DNA of 39,757 nucleotides, from positions 1 through 39,757 of the forward strand of contig VYDF01000198.1 of NCBI GenBank assembly GCA_009843565.1, given 5' to 3'. Position 1 is the first letter of the stretch. The number at the start of each line of letters is the position of its first letter. Below are positions 25,427 to 34,013 of this stretch, piece after piece. Below the pieces are notes generated by a model that searched no databases, was not told where the DNA came from, and saw nothing but the letters and a program-made list of their open reading frames with translations. A program made the translations under genes and the position numbers. This DNA comes from Acidimicrobiia bacterium (lineage in GTDB: Bacteria; Actinomycetota; Acidimicrobiia; Acidimicrobiales; Bin134).

Positions 25427-26950
25427 TTACGAGACCCCCACCGGACTTCCGGCCATGGCCAAGGCCAGGTCATCCATATCCAGCTCGTCCACATCCCGCT
25501 CCAGCACAACCCGCCCCCGATACATCACCGCCACGCGGTCGCTGAGCTTTAGCAGCTCATCGAGGTCCAAAGACAGAAGGAGCACGGCCGCGCCCGCCTC
25601 TTTGACTTGGAGGAGTCGGCGGTGAACGTAGTCCACCGCGCCAACGTCGAGTCCCCATGTGGGATTGTCGGCAATGAGGACCTTTGGGTTCCGCGAGAAT
25701 TCGCGGGCTAACACAACCTTCTGCTGATTGCCGCCGGAGAGGGAGCCGGCCATAAGGCCTGAATCAGCGGGCCGAACGTTGTATTCCTCCAACAAGGCGT
25801 CGGATTGTCGCCGGATTCGCTTCCAGTCGAGGAGTCCCCGACGGCTGAACTTGCCCGCGGGGATCTCGTTGATGGCCAGGTTCTCGGCCAGGGTCATGTC
25901 CAGAATCAGCCCCCAGCCGTGGCGGTCTTCAGGAATGACGGCCAAGCCGCTGTCGCGTAGACGAGCCGGCTCGGAGCCAGTCATGTCCATGCCGTCAATC
26001 CGCACAGTGCCGGACTCGAGGTGGCTAAGCCCGGTGATGGCGTTGACGACATCGCGCTGTCCGTTTCCCTCCACTCCGGCGATCCCAAGAATCTCACCGG
26101 CCCGGACCGACAGGCTCAACCCGTCAAGGGAATTGCCCCCCACCCCAGTTGTGGCCAGATCGCTTACTTGGAGTATGGCGTCGACGTCGTCTTCCAACGA
26201 CGTGTGGTCCACCTTGATGGTGCTGATCTCCCTGCCGGTCATCGCCCTGGTGAGGGTGCGTTCATCGAACTCTCCCCGTTCTACCTCTGCCACCTTCTTG
26301 CCGGCGCGAATCACGGTGACTCGGTCCGCCACCTGCGTGACTTCGGCCAGCTTGTGGGTGACCAGCACAATCGAATGCCCGCGAGAGCGCAGATCTTCCA
26401 AGATGCTCAGCAAATTCTCGATTTGCTGGGGCCCGAGCAGCGATGTCGGCTCGTCGAGAATCAGGATGCTGGCCCCGCGATAGAGAACCTTCAGGATCTC
26501 AACCCGTTGCTGAAGGTCGACCGGGAGATCGCGGACCGGAGTCGATGCCGGCATTGGCATTCCGAATTTGTCGGCCAGCGCGGTGATCTCACGACGAACG
26601 GCCAGGGGCTTGAGGCGCAGGTCTAGGACCGGGCGCGATCCGAGCACGATGTTCTGCGCCACCGTGAACGTGGGGACCAGTGAGAAGTGCTGGTGCACCA
26701 TCCCGATGCCCAGCGCGAGGGCGTCATGGGGGGATGTGATTTCGGCAGGCTTCTCTCTGACCAAGATGGAGCCGGAATCGGGCAGGACATGGCCGAACAT
26801 GACGTTCATCAGCGTGGTCTTGCCGGCGCCGTTCTCACCGAGCAGGACATGGATCTCGCCGGCCCGCAGGTCGAAGTCGATGCCATCGTTGGCTTGAACA
26901 TCGCCGAAGCGCTTGGAGATGCCCCGGAGTTCTACAACCGTCTCAACCAC
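25427..26950 (-). CDS. ABC importer ATPase with two nucleotide-binding domains (BMP/nucleoside type)
   Basis: A 507-residue fused ATPase of the type that serves BMP-family (nucleoside or purine) importers. Domain 1 has Walker A GENGAGKTT (38-46), Walker B ILILDEPTS and a degenerate signature LPVDLQQRVEI. Domain 2 has an eroded Walker A (GVEGNGQRD), an intact signature LSGGNQQK and Walker B LIADNPTWGLD. Only the site pairing domain-1 Walker A with domain-2 signature looks fully competent, as is usual in this group. GTG 26950 overlaps the end of the M24-like gene by eight bases. The permeases and lipoprotein lie upstream in the same operon, separated by enzyme genes. Confidence 0.93.
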   Translation of the reverse strand: MVETVVELRGISKRFGDVQANDGIDFDLRAGEIHVLLGENGAGKTTLMNVMFGHVLPDSGSILVREKPAEITSPHDALALGIGMVHQHFSLVPTFTVAQNIVLGSRPVLDLRLKPLAVRREITALADKFGMPMPASTPVRDLPVDLQQRVEILKVLYRGASILILDEPTSLLGPQQIENLLSILEDLRSRGHSIVLVTHKLAEVTQVADRVTVIRAGKKVAEVERGEFDERTLTRAMTGREISTIKVDHTSLEDDVDAILQVSDLATTGVGGNSLDGLSLSVRAGEILGIAGVEGNGQRDVVNAITGLSHLESGTVRIDGMDMTGSEPARLRDSGLAVIPEDRHGWGLILDMTLAENLAINEIPAGKFSRRGLLDWKRIRRQSDALLEEYNVRPADSGLMAGSLSGGNQQKVVLAREFSRNPKVLIADNPTWGLDVGAVDYVHRRLLQVKEAGAAVLLLSLDLDELLKLSDRVAVMYRGRVVLERDVDELDMDDLALAMAGSPVGVS

Positions 26951-28103
26951 AGCGAATCAGCTCCCTCGGGTGCTTTTGGGTCACCTCAACTCCGTCGGGA
27001 CGAAGCCACATTGAGTCTCCCACTTGGACGCCTGCTCGTGCCGAAAGGTCGATGACATTGGGCTGAACAACCAGGACCGTGCCGTCGGGATAAGACCAAT
27101 CGTCGGGATGGGTGGCACCGCGATTTGAACGGGTGCGAACAATGGGGGCCAGATAGCCGCCGCCGCCGTAACAATGCACGAGATCGTCCCAGATGTCGAA
27201 ACCCGCTTGGTGTATGGACTCGGCTCGGTCCAATACCTCACCGATTGTCGTCCCAGTGCGCATAGTGCTCACAATGCTGGAGTATGTGTTCTCTGCTACT
27301 TCGTACATCTCCTGGTAGAGCGGCGTGGGTTCCCCCTCGATACAGAGTGTTCTCAGGATCTGTCCGGTATAGCCCCAAAAGGTGGTGCTGATCTCGGTCA
27401 CCAAAATGTCTCCGGATTGGATAAGCCGGTCGGGCTGGTATTGGTGGGGCACGAAAAACTCCGGATTAGCCATGGAAGTGGTGAGGGTGAAGTGGATGAG
27501 GTTGGTCCCGCGGCGATCGAGATAGACGCTCTCGATCACCTTGGCCAGCTCGTACTCGTTCATCCCCGGTGTGGCATGTGACGCCAGCGCCGCCACGGCG
27601 TCGTCATTCATGCTGGAGGCGATGCGGACGTACTTCATCTCCTCTTCGGTCTTAGTCTGGCGAATGGCGTAGTAGTCGGCGTTGAGATTGACCAGGCGCT
27701 CTGACCCGAAAGCGGCCGCGTCGGTGTAGGGGACCACACCTATTGTGCCGATGCGGCGGTACCCGTTGAGGCGCTCGGCCACGCGGGCTACCAGATCTGA
27801 ATGATCGTCGCCGCCGAAGCTGATGTTCTCAATGGTTGAGATTCGCTCGGCGTCAGGAATGTGATTCCAGAGCCGAACCACCATTTCCGGGTCGGCGTCG
27901 CGGGGCACGATCAAATACACCGGGAACAGCGGCGGCCAGTTGCAGTAGTACTGGACCGACGTGTCGTGAGGCCCCGTGGCCCCGCCGATCAAAACAGCAT
28001 CGAGGTCATCGCGTTCCATGAGCTCTCGAAGCTGGCGATAGCGACTAGCCATCTCCTCGGGTGAGTATCTCGGGTAACCGTTGACTTGCGGGATCTCATC
28101 CAT
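26943..28103 (-). CDS. M24-fold protein with degenerate metal site (creatinase-like)
   Basis: A 386-residue protein with the creatinase-N plus pita-bread layout of M24 enzymes, but the five metal ligands are mostly gone. The Asp-Asp pair reads E237 (TEIST) and Q248 (YTGQILRT), the first Glu position is Q347 (VVQPN) and the second is Gly (VQVGDS). Only H310 near the His position remains. Creatinase is a known metal-independent member of this fold, so a creatinase-like hydrolysis or lyase role, or a non-catalytic binding role, is possible. It overlaps CoxL upstream and the ATPase downstream by eight bases each, so it is tightly coupled to the importer and hydroxylase. Confidence 0.85.
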   Translation of the reverse strand: MDEIPQVNGYPRYSPEEMASRYRQLRELMERDDLDAVLIGGATGPHDTSVQYYCNWPPLFPVYLIVPRDADPEMVVRLWNHIPDAERISTIENISFGGDDHSDLVARVAERLNGYRRIGTIGVVPYTDAAAFGSERLVNLNADYYAIRQTKTEEEMKYVRIASSMNDDAVAALASHATPGMNEYELAKVIESVYLDRRGTNLIHFTLTTSMANPEFFVPHQYQPDRLIQSGDILVTEISTTFWGYTGQILRTLCIEGEPTPLYQEMYEVAENTYSSIVSTMRTGTTIGEVLDRAESIHQAGFDIWDDLVHCYGGGGYLAPIVRTRSNRGATHPDDWSYPDGTVLVVQPNVIDLSARAGVQVGDSMWLRPDGVEVTQKHPRELIRCG

Positions 28104-30264
28104 TGATGGCCCTCCAGATCTTCTCGGGGGAGAGGGGCATATCGAGATGTTCTACACCCCATGGTGCCAAAGCGTCGAGAACCGCGTTGTGGACCGCCGG
28201 TGTCGTCCCGATGGTGGTGGCCTCGCCGATGCCCTTGACGCCCAGCCTGTTCAAAGGCGTTGGCGTCACCATGCTGTTGATTTCATAGGAGGGCAGCTCT
28301 CGGGCCGAGGGGGCGAGATATTCGAGCAGTGTCGACGTCATGGGTTGTCCATCGGCGGCGTAGGCCAACTCCTCCCATAGGGCTTGGGCCGCTCCCTGGG
28401 CGATCCCACCGTGCTGTTGGCCTTGGGCGAGCATGGGGTTGATGACGTTGCCGCAATCGTCAACGGTGATATGGCGGATCATCCGCACCGCTCCGGTTTC
28501 GCGATCGACCTCGACAACCGATATGTGCGAACCCGACGGATATGTCCGGGCCCCTTGATCGAAATCGAATTCCACCGCCAACGGTGCCAGGTCTGCCCAA
28601 CCGATCGCGGTGGCGGGGCTGCCAATGATGCCGACCCCGACACCTTCGTAAATGACCATGTCGGCGGTATTGGCCTCCAAACGCTCAGCTGCCAGCACGC
28701 AGGCCTGTTCCACAACTGCTCTTGCCGCCTCGTCGACGGCGCTGCCGGCCAACTGGAGTGAACGCGAGCCATAGGTTCCATTTCCACGGGGAACGACGCC
28801 GGTATCCGACTGGACAACGCGGACCTTGTCTATCGGCAGGCCCAATTGGGCGGCGGCGATCTGGGCGTACGTGGTCTGGTGGCCTTGACCCTGAGACGAA
28901 ACACCGCAGAGAACGGTGGCGCTTCCATCCAGTTCGATGGCGACGGAGGCAAACTCCTCCGTGGGTCCGTTACCGGTCACCTCGATGTAGCTGGAAACAC
29001 CGATTCCCAGGAGCCACTGGTCGCCTCGGGCCCGACGCAGGGACTGCTCCTGACGCAGTGACTCATAACCGGCCAACTCGGCGACTCGGTCAAGAGTCCC
29101 GCGATAGTTGCCGGAGTCGTACACCGCGCCGCTGGGGGTGACGTGGTCGGTGCTGTGACTCTCGAGAAGGTTGCGCCGTCGGAGCTCAACCGGGTCCATT
29201 TGGAGCTCACGAGCCAACAGATCCATCGACCGCTCGAGGAAAGCAGTGGCCTCCGGCCGCCCCGCTCCTCGGTATGCGCCAACCGGTGCCGTGTTCGTCA
29301 CCATGCTCCGTGCTCTGAAGTCAACCCGGGGGATGCGATACGTCCCTGTGCACATAAGCCGGGTGTAGTTGGGGAGCCAAGCGCCGACATGAGGGTAGGC
29401 GCCGGCATCGGCAATCACTTCGACTCGGATGCCGGTGATCGTTCCGTCTCGTTTGGCGCCTAACGCAACCCGTTGAATTTGGCCCCGTCCGGGAGTCATA
29501 TTGAGCAGATTCTCGGAGCGGGTCTCCTGCCAGGCCACCGGCTGGCCGGTTCGATGGGCGATTGCCGCCACCACGATGTGCTCGGGATAGGTATGGCCCT
29601 TGGCCCCGAATCCTCCCCCCACTGCTGGGGCGATCACCCGAACGCGGTTCGGATCGAGATTCAGAGCAGCAGCAACAGACGCCTGGTTGTCCCACGGAAA
29701 CTGCGTGGAGACCCAAATGCACAAGCCGGCGCCATCGTCGTCGGGCACAACCAGGATGCTGTTGGTCTCCAAGGGCACCGGAGCCAGCTTCTGATTGACA
29801 AACGCGGCCTCGACGACCACCTCGGCGTCCTCGAGCGCAGAGGGATCCACCAGCGGCTCGACTTCGAACGCCACTTCACTGCTCTCCTCGGCCGAGACCA
29901 CGGCGGGGAGTGATTCGATCTCCACCTCCACGTCACCGGCGAGATCCTGGGCTTCAGCAAAGCTCCTGCCGGTGACGACGGCGATCGGGTCTCCGACATA
30001 TCGAATCTTGTCCACCACCAGTAGATCTCGCGCGTACCGGTCGGGAGTTGGTGGCCACGGCACGAGCTTGGGCAACTCCAGCGACGCAGCGGTGTATAGG
30101 CCGGGGCTGCCGATCACGCTCACGAGCTTGCCGTGGGCAACGGGGGAGCGGATGAAGCAGGAGTGAAGCGTGTCGCTGGTGATGAGGTCGGCGGTGAACG
30201 GCTGGTTGCCGGTCAGCAGGCCATCATCCTCGACGCGTAAAACGGAATTGCCAAGGATGCTCAA
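28096..30264 (-). CDS. CoxL-type molybdenum large subunit without adjacent partner subunits
   Basis: A 722-residue catalytic subunit, the shortest of the four here because of a compact N-terminal third. Segments include VEDDGLLTGNQPF, IRYVGDPIAVV, AVGGGFGAKGHTYPE, the loop GAYRGAGRPEA typical of non-CO hydroxylases, GVSSQGQGHQT and the catalytic Glu (about E681) in KGIGEAT. It starts with TTG at 30264, supported by conserved residues immediately after it and an 11-base gap to the RidA fusion stop. No CoxM or CoxS is in the operon. It hydroxylates a C-H of a ring or aldehyde, substrate unknown. Confidence 0.93.
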   Translation of the reverse strand: MSILGNSVLRVEDDGLLTGNQPFTADLITSDTLHSCFIRSPVAHGKLVSVIGSPGLYTAASLELPKLVPWPPTPDRYARDLLVVDKIRYVGDPIAVVTGRSFAEAQDLAGDVEVEIESLPAVVSAEESSEVAFEVEPLVDPSALEDAEVVVEAAFVNQKLAPVPLETNSILVVPDDDGAGLCIWVSTQFPWDNQASVAAALNLDPNRVRVIAPAVGGGFGAKGHTYPEHIVVAAIAHRTGQPVAWQETRSENLLNMTPGRGQIQRVALGAKRDGTITGIRVEVIADAGAYPHVGAWLPNYTRLMCTGTYRIPRVDFRARSMVTNTAPVGAYRGAGRPEATAFLERSMDLLARELQMDPVELRRRNLLESHSTDHVTPSGAVYDSGNYRGTLDRVAELAGYESLRQEQSLRRARGDQWLLGIGVSSYIEVTGNGPTEEFASVAIELDGSATVLCGVSSQGQGHQTTYAQIAAAQLGLPIDKVRVVQSDTGVVPRGNGTYGSRSLQLAGSAVDEAARAVVEQACVLAAERLEANTADMVIYEGVGVGIIGSPATAIGWADLAPLAVEFDFDQGARTYPSGSHISVVEVDRETGAVRMIRHITVDDCGNVINPMLAQGQQHGGIAQGAAQALWEELAYAADGQPMTSTLLEYLAPSARELPSYEINSMVTPTPLNRLGVKGIGEATTIGTTPAVHNAVLDALAPWGVEHLDMPLSPEKIWRAING

Positions 30265-30275
30265 CTAGAGAGTGC

Positions 30276-31643
30276 TCAGCTCGGCGGCACATAGGCGATC
30301 AGGTCCATGAGGAACTGGGCGCCGGGTACTTGAAGTGGCCCGCCGATCTCCAGAGTTGTCGACGCGGGCCGATCACCGGGGAAGTAGCTGGCCCACTGTT
30401 CGATGGACTGCTGGAAATGGGTGAAGTCGTCGTGGAAGCACTGGCGTCTCACGATGTTCTCCACGCTGGTGCCAGCCGCCTCGCAGATAGCCGAGACGTT
30501 GTCCATGATGTAGGCCATCTGGAGTTTGGGAGGTTGCCCGTACCACGGGAACTCCGGATGGCGCTGGACCGACGCAGGCAGGTTGCCGAGTTCGTCATAG
30601 GCAATGGCGGTGCTGAAGAACAGGAAATCGCCCGCTTTGACGGCCTGAGGCTCGTGCCACGGCGGCTGAACGGCATCAGAGGTCTCTATCGTCTCTATTT
30701 CGATCGAAGCATCGTCGGCCAAGACCTTGAGGGCGATCTCGATACGGCTTCCCTTGCCGCCCAGCCCCATGTAGGGAATCACCACGCGGGCCGGAGGGTT
30801 CTCGGGGAACCACTGCTTCCAAACTCTTTCCATTCCGGCAAAGTCGCCCGGGCTGGCCAGATACACGGTGGCCTTCACGGTGTTCCGGATCGAACCACCG
30901 GCGGCCTGGACGATCTTCTCCAGTTTCTGGAGGACGTATTCGGTTTGGCTCTCTATCTCCGATCCGTACCAGTAATACGGATTGACCCGAGCTTCGGGGG
31001 CGATGCCGCTGGGGGTGCCCATGTCCTTGTCCTGGAGGTAGTCGCCCATCCAGTCGACGGGAATCTCTCCGGCGCAGAAGATCCAGTCGCCCCGCCGAAT
31101 GGCCGGCGAATAGCCGGCCAACGGCGACGGGACGCCCTCGGGGACTTCGAAGCCCTCGCTGCCGCCGCCAGGGATGGCGATCATGTCGACTTCGAGGATG
31201 GTCTTGTTCACAAGCAGCCCGGTTTCGCGGATGCCCATTCCGGTTGAGGCCGGCCGCGGCGGGTGCACATACTCGTCGCGAGTCCGCAGATACGGGGTGA
31301 TGCTGATCTTGGGCCAGGAGTTGCCCTCCCAGAATTCGTCGATGGTCGGATGGGGAGAGGAGAACCACTGGTAGATCCGCACGATGTCGGTGGCAATGTC
31401 GCAGCCCGCTGCCTCCAGGGTCATTTGGAGGTTTTGCAGCACAAAGTGAGATTGAAGCTCGAGGGCGTCGTATCCGTTGGGGTTGCGACCGTCACCGCCG
31501 GCCTCGGGCGCGAGACCCGTCACGAAATCCGACGCCAACTGTCCGGCTACAAAGACCCATCCACCGGCCTTGATTGCGGGACTGTAGGGCATGAGGGGTT
31601 TGGGCTCACCGCCCCATACGGCAACGCGATCGTTCTCAGCCAT
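30276..31643 (-). CDS. Triple RidA-domain fusion protein
   Basis: A 455-residue chain with three consecutive RidA-like domains at about 17-157, 174-315 and 330-452. Each begins with a YSPA/PQAVKAG...F segment, contains the long helix (VLQNLQMTLEAAG, VLQKLEKIVQAAG, MDNVSAICEAAG), and keeps an Arg at the substrate-binding position: R130 (PPRPAST), R286 (NPPARV) and R425 (DRPAST). RidA proteins are homotrimers with active sites at subunit borders, so this chain may fold as a covalent pseudotrimer (inference). RidA hydrolyses enamine or imine intermediates. A strong AGGAGAGG site precedes ATG 31643. It lies between the lipoprotein and CoxL genes of the importer operon. Confidence 0.85.
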   Translation of the reverse strand: MAENDRVAVWGGEPKPLMPYSPAIKAGGWVFVAGQLASDFVTGLAPEAGGDGRNPNGYDALELQSHFVLQNLQMTLEAAGCDIATDIVRIYQWFSSPHPTIDEFWEGNSWPKISITPYLRTRDEYVHPPRPASTGMGIRETGLLVNKTILEVDMIAIPGGGSEGFEVPEGVPSPLAGYSPAIRRGDWIFCAGEIPVDWMGDYLQDKDMGTPSGIAPEARVNPYYWYGSEIESQTEYVLQKLEKIVQAAGGSIRNTVKATVYLASPGDFAGMERVWKQWFPENPPARVVIPYMGLGGKGSRIEIALKVLADDASIEIETIETSDAVQPPWHEPQAVKAGDFLFFSTAIAYDELGNLPASVQRHPEFPWYGQPPKLQMAYIMDNVSAICEAAGTSVENIVRRQCFHDDFTHFQQSIEQWASYFPGDRPASTTLEIGGPLQVPGAQFLMDLIAYVPPS

Positions 31644-31739
31644 GATGTCCTCTCCTGTTCAACTTTCGTTGTTGTTCGATGTTCCTATGGTCGTGGGGGG
31701 TCGCGACGGCAAGCACTTGGCGCATTTTCGTAGAACTTA

Positions 31740-31773
31740 CCCGGGGGCGGGAACCGAAGTTCCACGCCCCGGG
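31740..31773 (-). terminator. GC-rich stem-loop after the binding-protein gene
   Basis: CCCGGGG and CCCCGGG ends with an inner GGAAC/GTTCC stem around CGAA form an imperfect hairpin (three mismatches in 15). It lies 30 bases past the lipoprotein stop, in a 159-base gap. There is no T-run, so it may slow polymerase or stabilise the lipoprotein message rather than stop transcription. A weak TTGCCG/CATAGG pair further on could restart transcription. Confidence 0.4.
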
Positions 31774-31802
31774 CAAGCCCATTGCTCAAGACCGTCGGCT
31801 GG

Positions 31803-33005
31803 TTAGCGTGGCGTGCAGCCGAGAGCAGTTACGTCGATGGATGCAGCAGAACCAGCGGCACCGATGGTGGGGTCTCCGGCAGTCTCATCGGGGATGGTGA
31901 TCTCCCCGGTGCGGACCTTGGCATCGATGTCTTCGAAGATCGCCCAGTCTTCATCGGTGAGCACACCGGCATTGTCATACAGCGGTGCGGCGATGATGCC
32001 GGCAGTGTTCGTGACGTCGAACTGATGGTACGACCCCGGACCGATCTCGCCGGCGTAGGCCCGCTCGATCATGGCTTGGCCGGCATCGGCCAGTCCGTGA
32101 ACCGCCGAAGTGAGCACGACGTCGGGAGCGATGTCGAAGCTGTCGTAGTACGACGGAACCACCCAAACCTGGGTGTCTGCTTCCTGGGCGGCATCGATGA
32201 TGCCCAGCACCGCTTGGTCAGTAGCCGAAAGGATCACATCGGCGCCGCTGGCGATGAGGGACTGCGCGGCCGCTTTGGCCACCGCGGTGTCGACCCAGGT
32301 GTTGATGTACTCCTGTTCGAAGCCGATGTCGGGATTCACGCACCGGGCACCCAGGTGGAATGCCTCGGGCTGGCGGGTCAGCGCCGGGAACTCGAAGCCA
32401 TTGAGTGAGCCGATTGTTCCGGTCTCTGTGGCCAGTGCGGCGATGACACCGGTCAAGAAGTTGGCGTTGTGCTGATCGACCTCCACCCAGCACATGTTGT
32501 CGGGAATCGGCGGCGCATCCGGAGCAGGATGGTGAGGTGCCATGCAAATTTGAGTATCAGGGAAGTTGGTTGCTACCTGGATCGCGGGGTCGACCATGGC
32601 GCCATGGGCAAAGAGAAGGAAGTCGTAGCCCTGGTCGGCGAACGCCGAACCTTGCTGAACATAGGCATCCGGCTCATTGAGCAGCTCGACGAACTCAAGT
32701 TCGAGGTTCGGAACATTGGCAGCCGCCGCCTGAGCGCCATCCCACCATGCGTTCGACCAGCTGATGTCGTCGTTGGTCCCCGGGTAGAAGAAGGCGACGC
32801 GGAACGGCTCCATCGGCTCCGGTTCTGGTTCTGGTGCGGGGGCCTCCGTCGCGGCCGGTTCTGGTTCTGGTGCGGGGGCCTCCGTCGCTGCCGGCTCTGG
32901 CGCCGGAGCCGCGGGCTCGTCATCGTCGTCGTTCCCGCAGGCGGCGACGACCAGCGCGAGCGCGAAAAAGATGGCTAGAAATTTCAATAGTCGATGGATT
33001 GACAT
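31803..33005 (-). CDS. BMP-family (PnrA-like) substrate-binding lipoprotein of an ABC importer
   Basis: A 400-residue secreted lipoprotein. The signal has a basic start, a hydrophobic stretch and the lipobox LVVAAC with C23 as the lipidated residue. An acidic, Pro-rich linker (about 24-66) contains near-identical repeats of AATEAPAPEPEP. The rest matches the Med/BMP fold: FRVAFFYPG, a DQGYDFLLFAHG segment, a GVIAALATETGTIG strand and DVILSATDQAVLG. Characterised members bind nucleosides, purines or autoinducer-type ligands, so a nucleobase-like heterocycle is likely here (inference). A GGGGGGG tract lies before ATG 33005. The permeases lie 75 bases upstream in the same direction. Confidence 0.93.
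   Translation of the reverse strand: MSIHRLLKFLAIFFALALVVAACGNDDDDEPAAPAPEPAATEAPAPEPEPAATEAPAPEPEPEPMEPFRVAFFYPGTNDDISWSNAWWDGAQAAAANVPNLELEFVELLNEPDAYVQQGSAFADQGYDFLLFAHGAMVDPAIQVATNFPDTQICMAPHHPAPDAPPIPDNMCWVEVDQHNANFLTGVIAALATETGTIGSLNGFEFPALTRQPEAFHLGARCVNPDIGFEQEYINTWVDTAVAKAAAQSLIASGADVILSATDQAVLGIIDAAQEADTQVWVVPSYYDSFDIAPDVVLTSAVHGLADAGQAMIERAYAGEIGPGSYHQFDVTNTAGIIAAPLYDNAGVLTDEDWAIFEDIDAKVRTGEITIPDETAGDPTIGAAGSAASIDVTALGCTPR
32821..32910. repeat. 36-base tandem repeat encoding the lipoprotein linker
   Basis: Two units at 32821-32856 and 32857-32892 differ at one base. A third, diverged and shorter unit follows to about 32910. They encode the Ala/Pro/Glu linker between the lipid anchor and the binding domain. 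The repeat can change length by slippage or recombination without changing frame. Confidence 0.85.
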
Positions 33006-33080
33006 ATCCCCCCCTAGGATTTAGGCCCTTTCGGCCTCACCACTAAATGTAGAGCGCAATCGTCGTAAGCGCCAGCGAGG

Positions 33081-34013
33081 TCACGCCCGACCTGCCGCCT
33101 CCCGCCGCCACGGGATGCCCACCGCTGCCGGATACCGGCTGCCTCGCGACAACAACACGGCGAGCACGGTCGCGACATAGGGCAAAGCCAGCCAGACCTG
33201 GCTGGGAACGCCTTCGGTCAGGTCCACCCGGCCGGCAACGAACTGGAGGGCCTGGCTGAGACCGAACAATGCCGATACGGCGAGCGCCCAGAACGGGTTC
33301 CATCGGGCAACCACCACCACGCCAAGGGCGATGAAGCCGCGGCCTTCGGTCATGCCCGGCACAAATCCGCCAGCCGAAGACATAACCAGGGCGCCCCCGC
33401 CTAGCGCCGCCAATCCGTTGGCCAGGATCACAGCCGGATAGCGCAAACGCTGCACGTCGAGCCCGCCGGACTCGGTGGCATGAGGTCGCTCGCCCGCGGC
33501 CCGGGCGTACAAGCCCCACCATGTGCGATATATCAGATAGAAGACGAGGACAACGATGGCCAGAGTGATCCAGAACATGGCGTCCTGTCCGTTGAGCACG
33601 TCACCGACCTTGGGAATATCGCCGAGAAGGGGGACGTCCAACGGCGAAAGCGTTGGTCCGATCTGGCCGCCGACGAATCGGTCGTCCAGCAACCCGGTGA
33701 GACCGAGCGCGAACACATTGAACAGAAGGCCGGTCACGATCTGATCTGTGCCCCGGTAGACGTAGAGGAACGCCAAGATCACCCCGGCGCCCATCCCGGT
33801 GATCCAGCCTAGGACCAGTGCCAGCGTGACGCTCTCGGTATTGATTCCCACCAGCGCGGTGATGAGCGCCCCGATCAGCATCGATCCCTCGATGCCCACA
33901 TTGAGGACGCCGCTACGCTCGGAAATGGTCTCGCCCAGTGCCGCCAGCAATATCGGCACCATCAACTGCAAGCCAGTGGCGAAGAAGGCGATGACGACGG
34001 CTTCGGTTGGCAT
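33081..34013 (-). CDS. ABC importer permease, BMP/nucleoside type (second permease)
   Basis: A 310-residue membrane protein with about eight to ten hydrophobic segments, of the branched-chain-amino-acid/ribose permease class. The segment ERSGVLNVGIEGSMLIGA near the N-terminus and GGALVMSSAGGFVPGMTEGRGFIALG are hallmarks of the permease that partners BMP-family binding proteins. It forms the pore with the product of the adjacent gene. Its ATG overlaps the stop of that upstream permease by one base. The C-terminal tail is basic and short. Confidence 0.93.
   Translation of the reverse strand: MPTEAVVIAFFATGLQLMVPILLAALGETISERSGVLNVGIEGSMLIGALITALVGINTESVTLALVLGWITGMGAGVILAFLYVYRGTDQIVTGLLFNVFALGLTGLLDDRFVGGQIGPTLSPLDVPLLGDIPKVGDVLNGQDAMFWITLAIVVLVFYLIYRTWWGLYARAAGERPHATESGGLDVQRLRYPAVILANGLAALGGGALVMSSAGGFVPGMTEGRGFIALGVVVVARWNPFWALAVSALFGLSQALQFVAGRVDLTEGVPSQVWLALPYVATVLAVLLSRGSRYPAAVGIPWRREAAGRA

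Noticed and set aside
32821..32892. CRISPR-like repeat
   Set aside because: The 36-base units are directly adjacent with no spacers and are in frame inside a lipoprotein linker.
33023..33037. AGGCC/GGCCT hairpin between permease and lipoprotein genes as terminator
   Set aside because: The stem is only five bases with no T-run; it is too weak to call.
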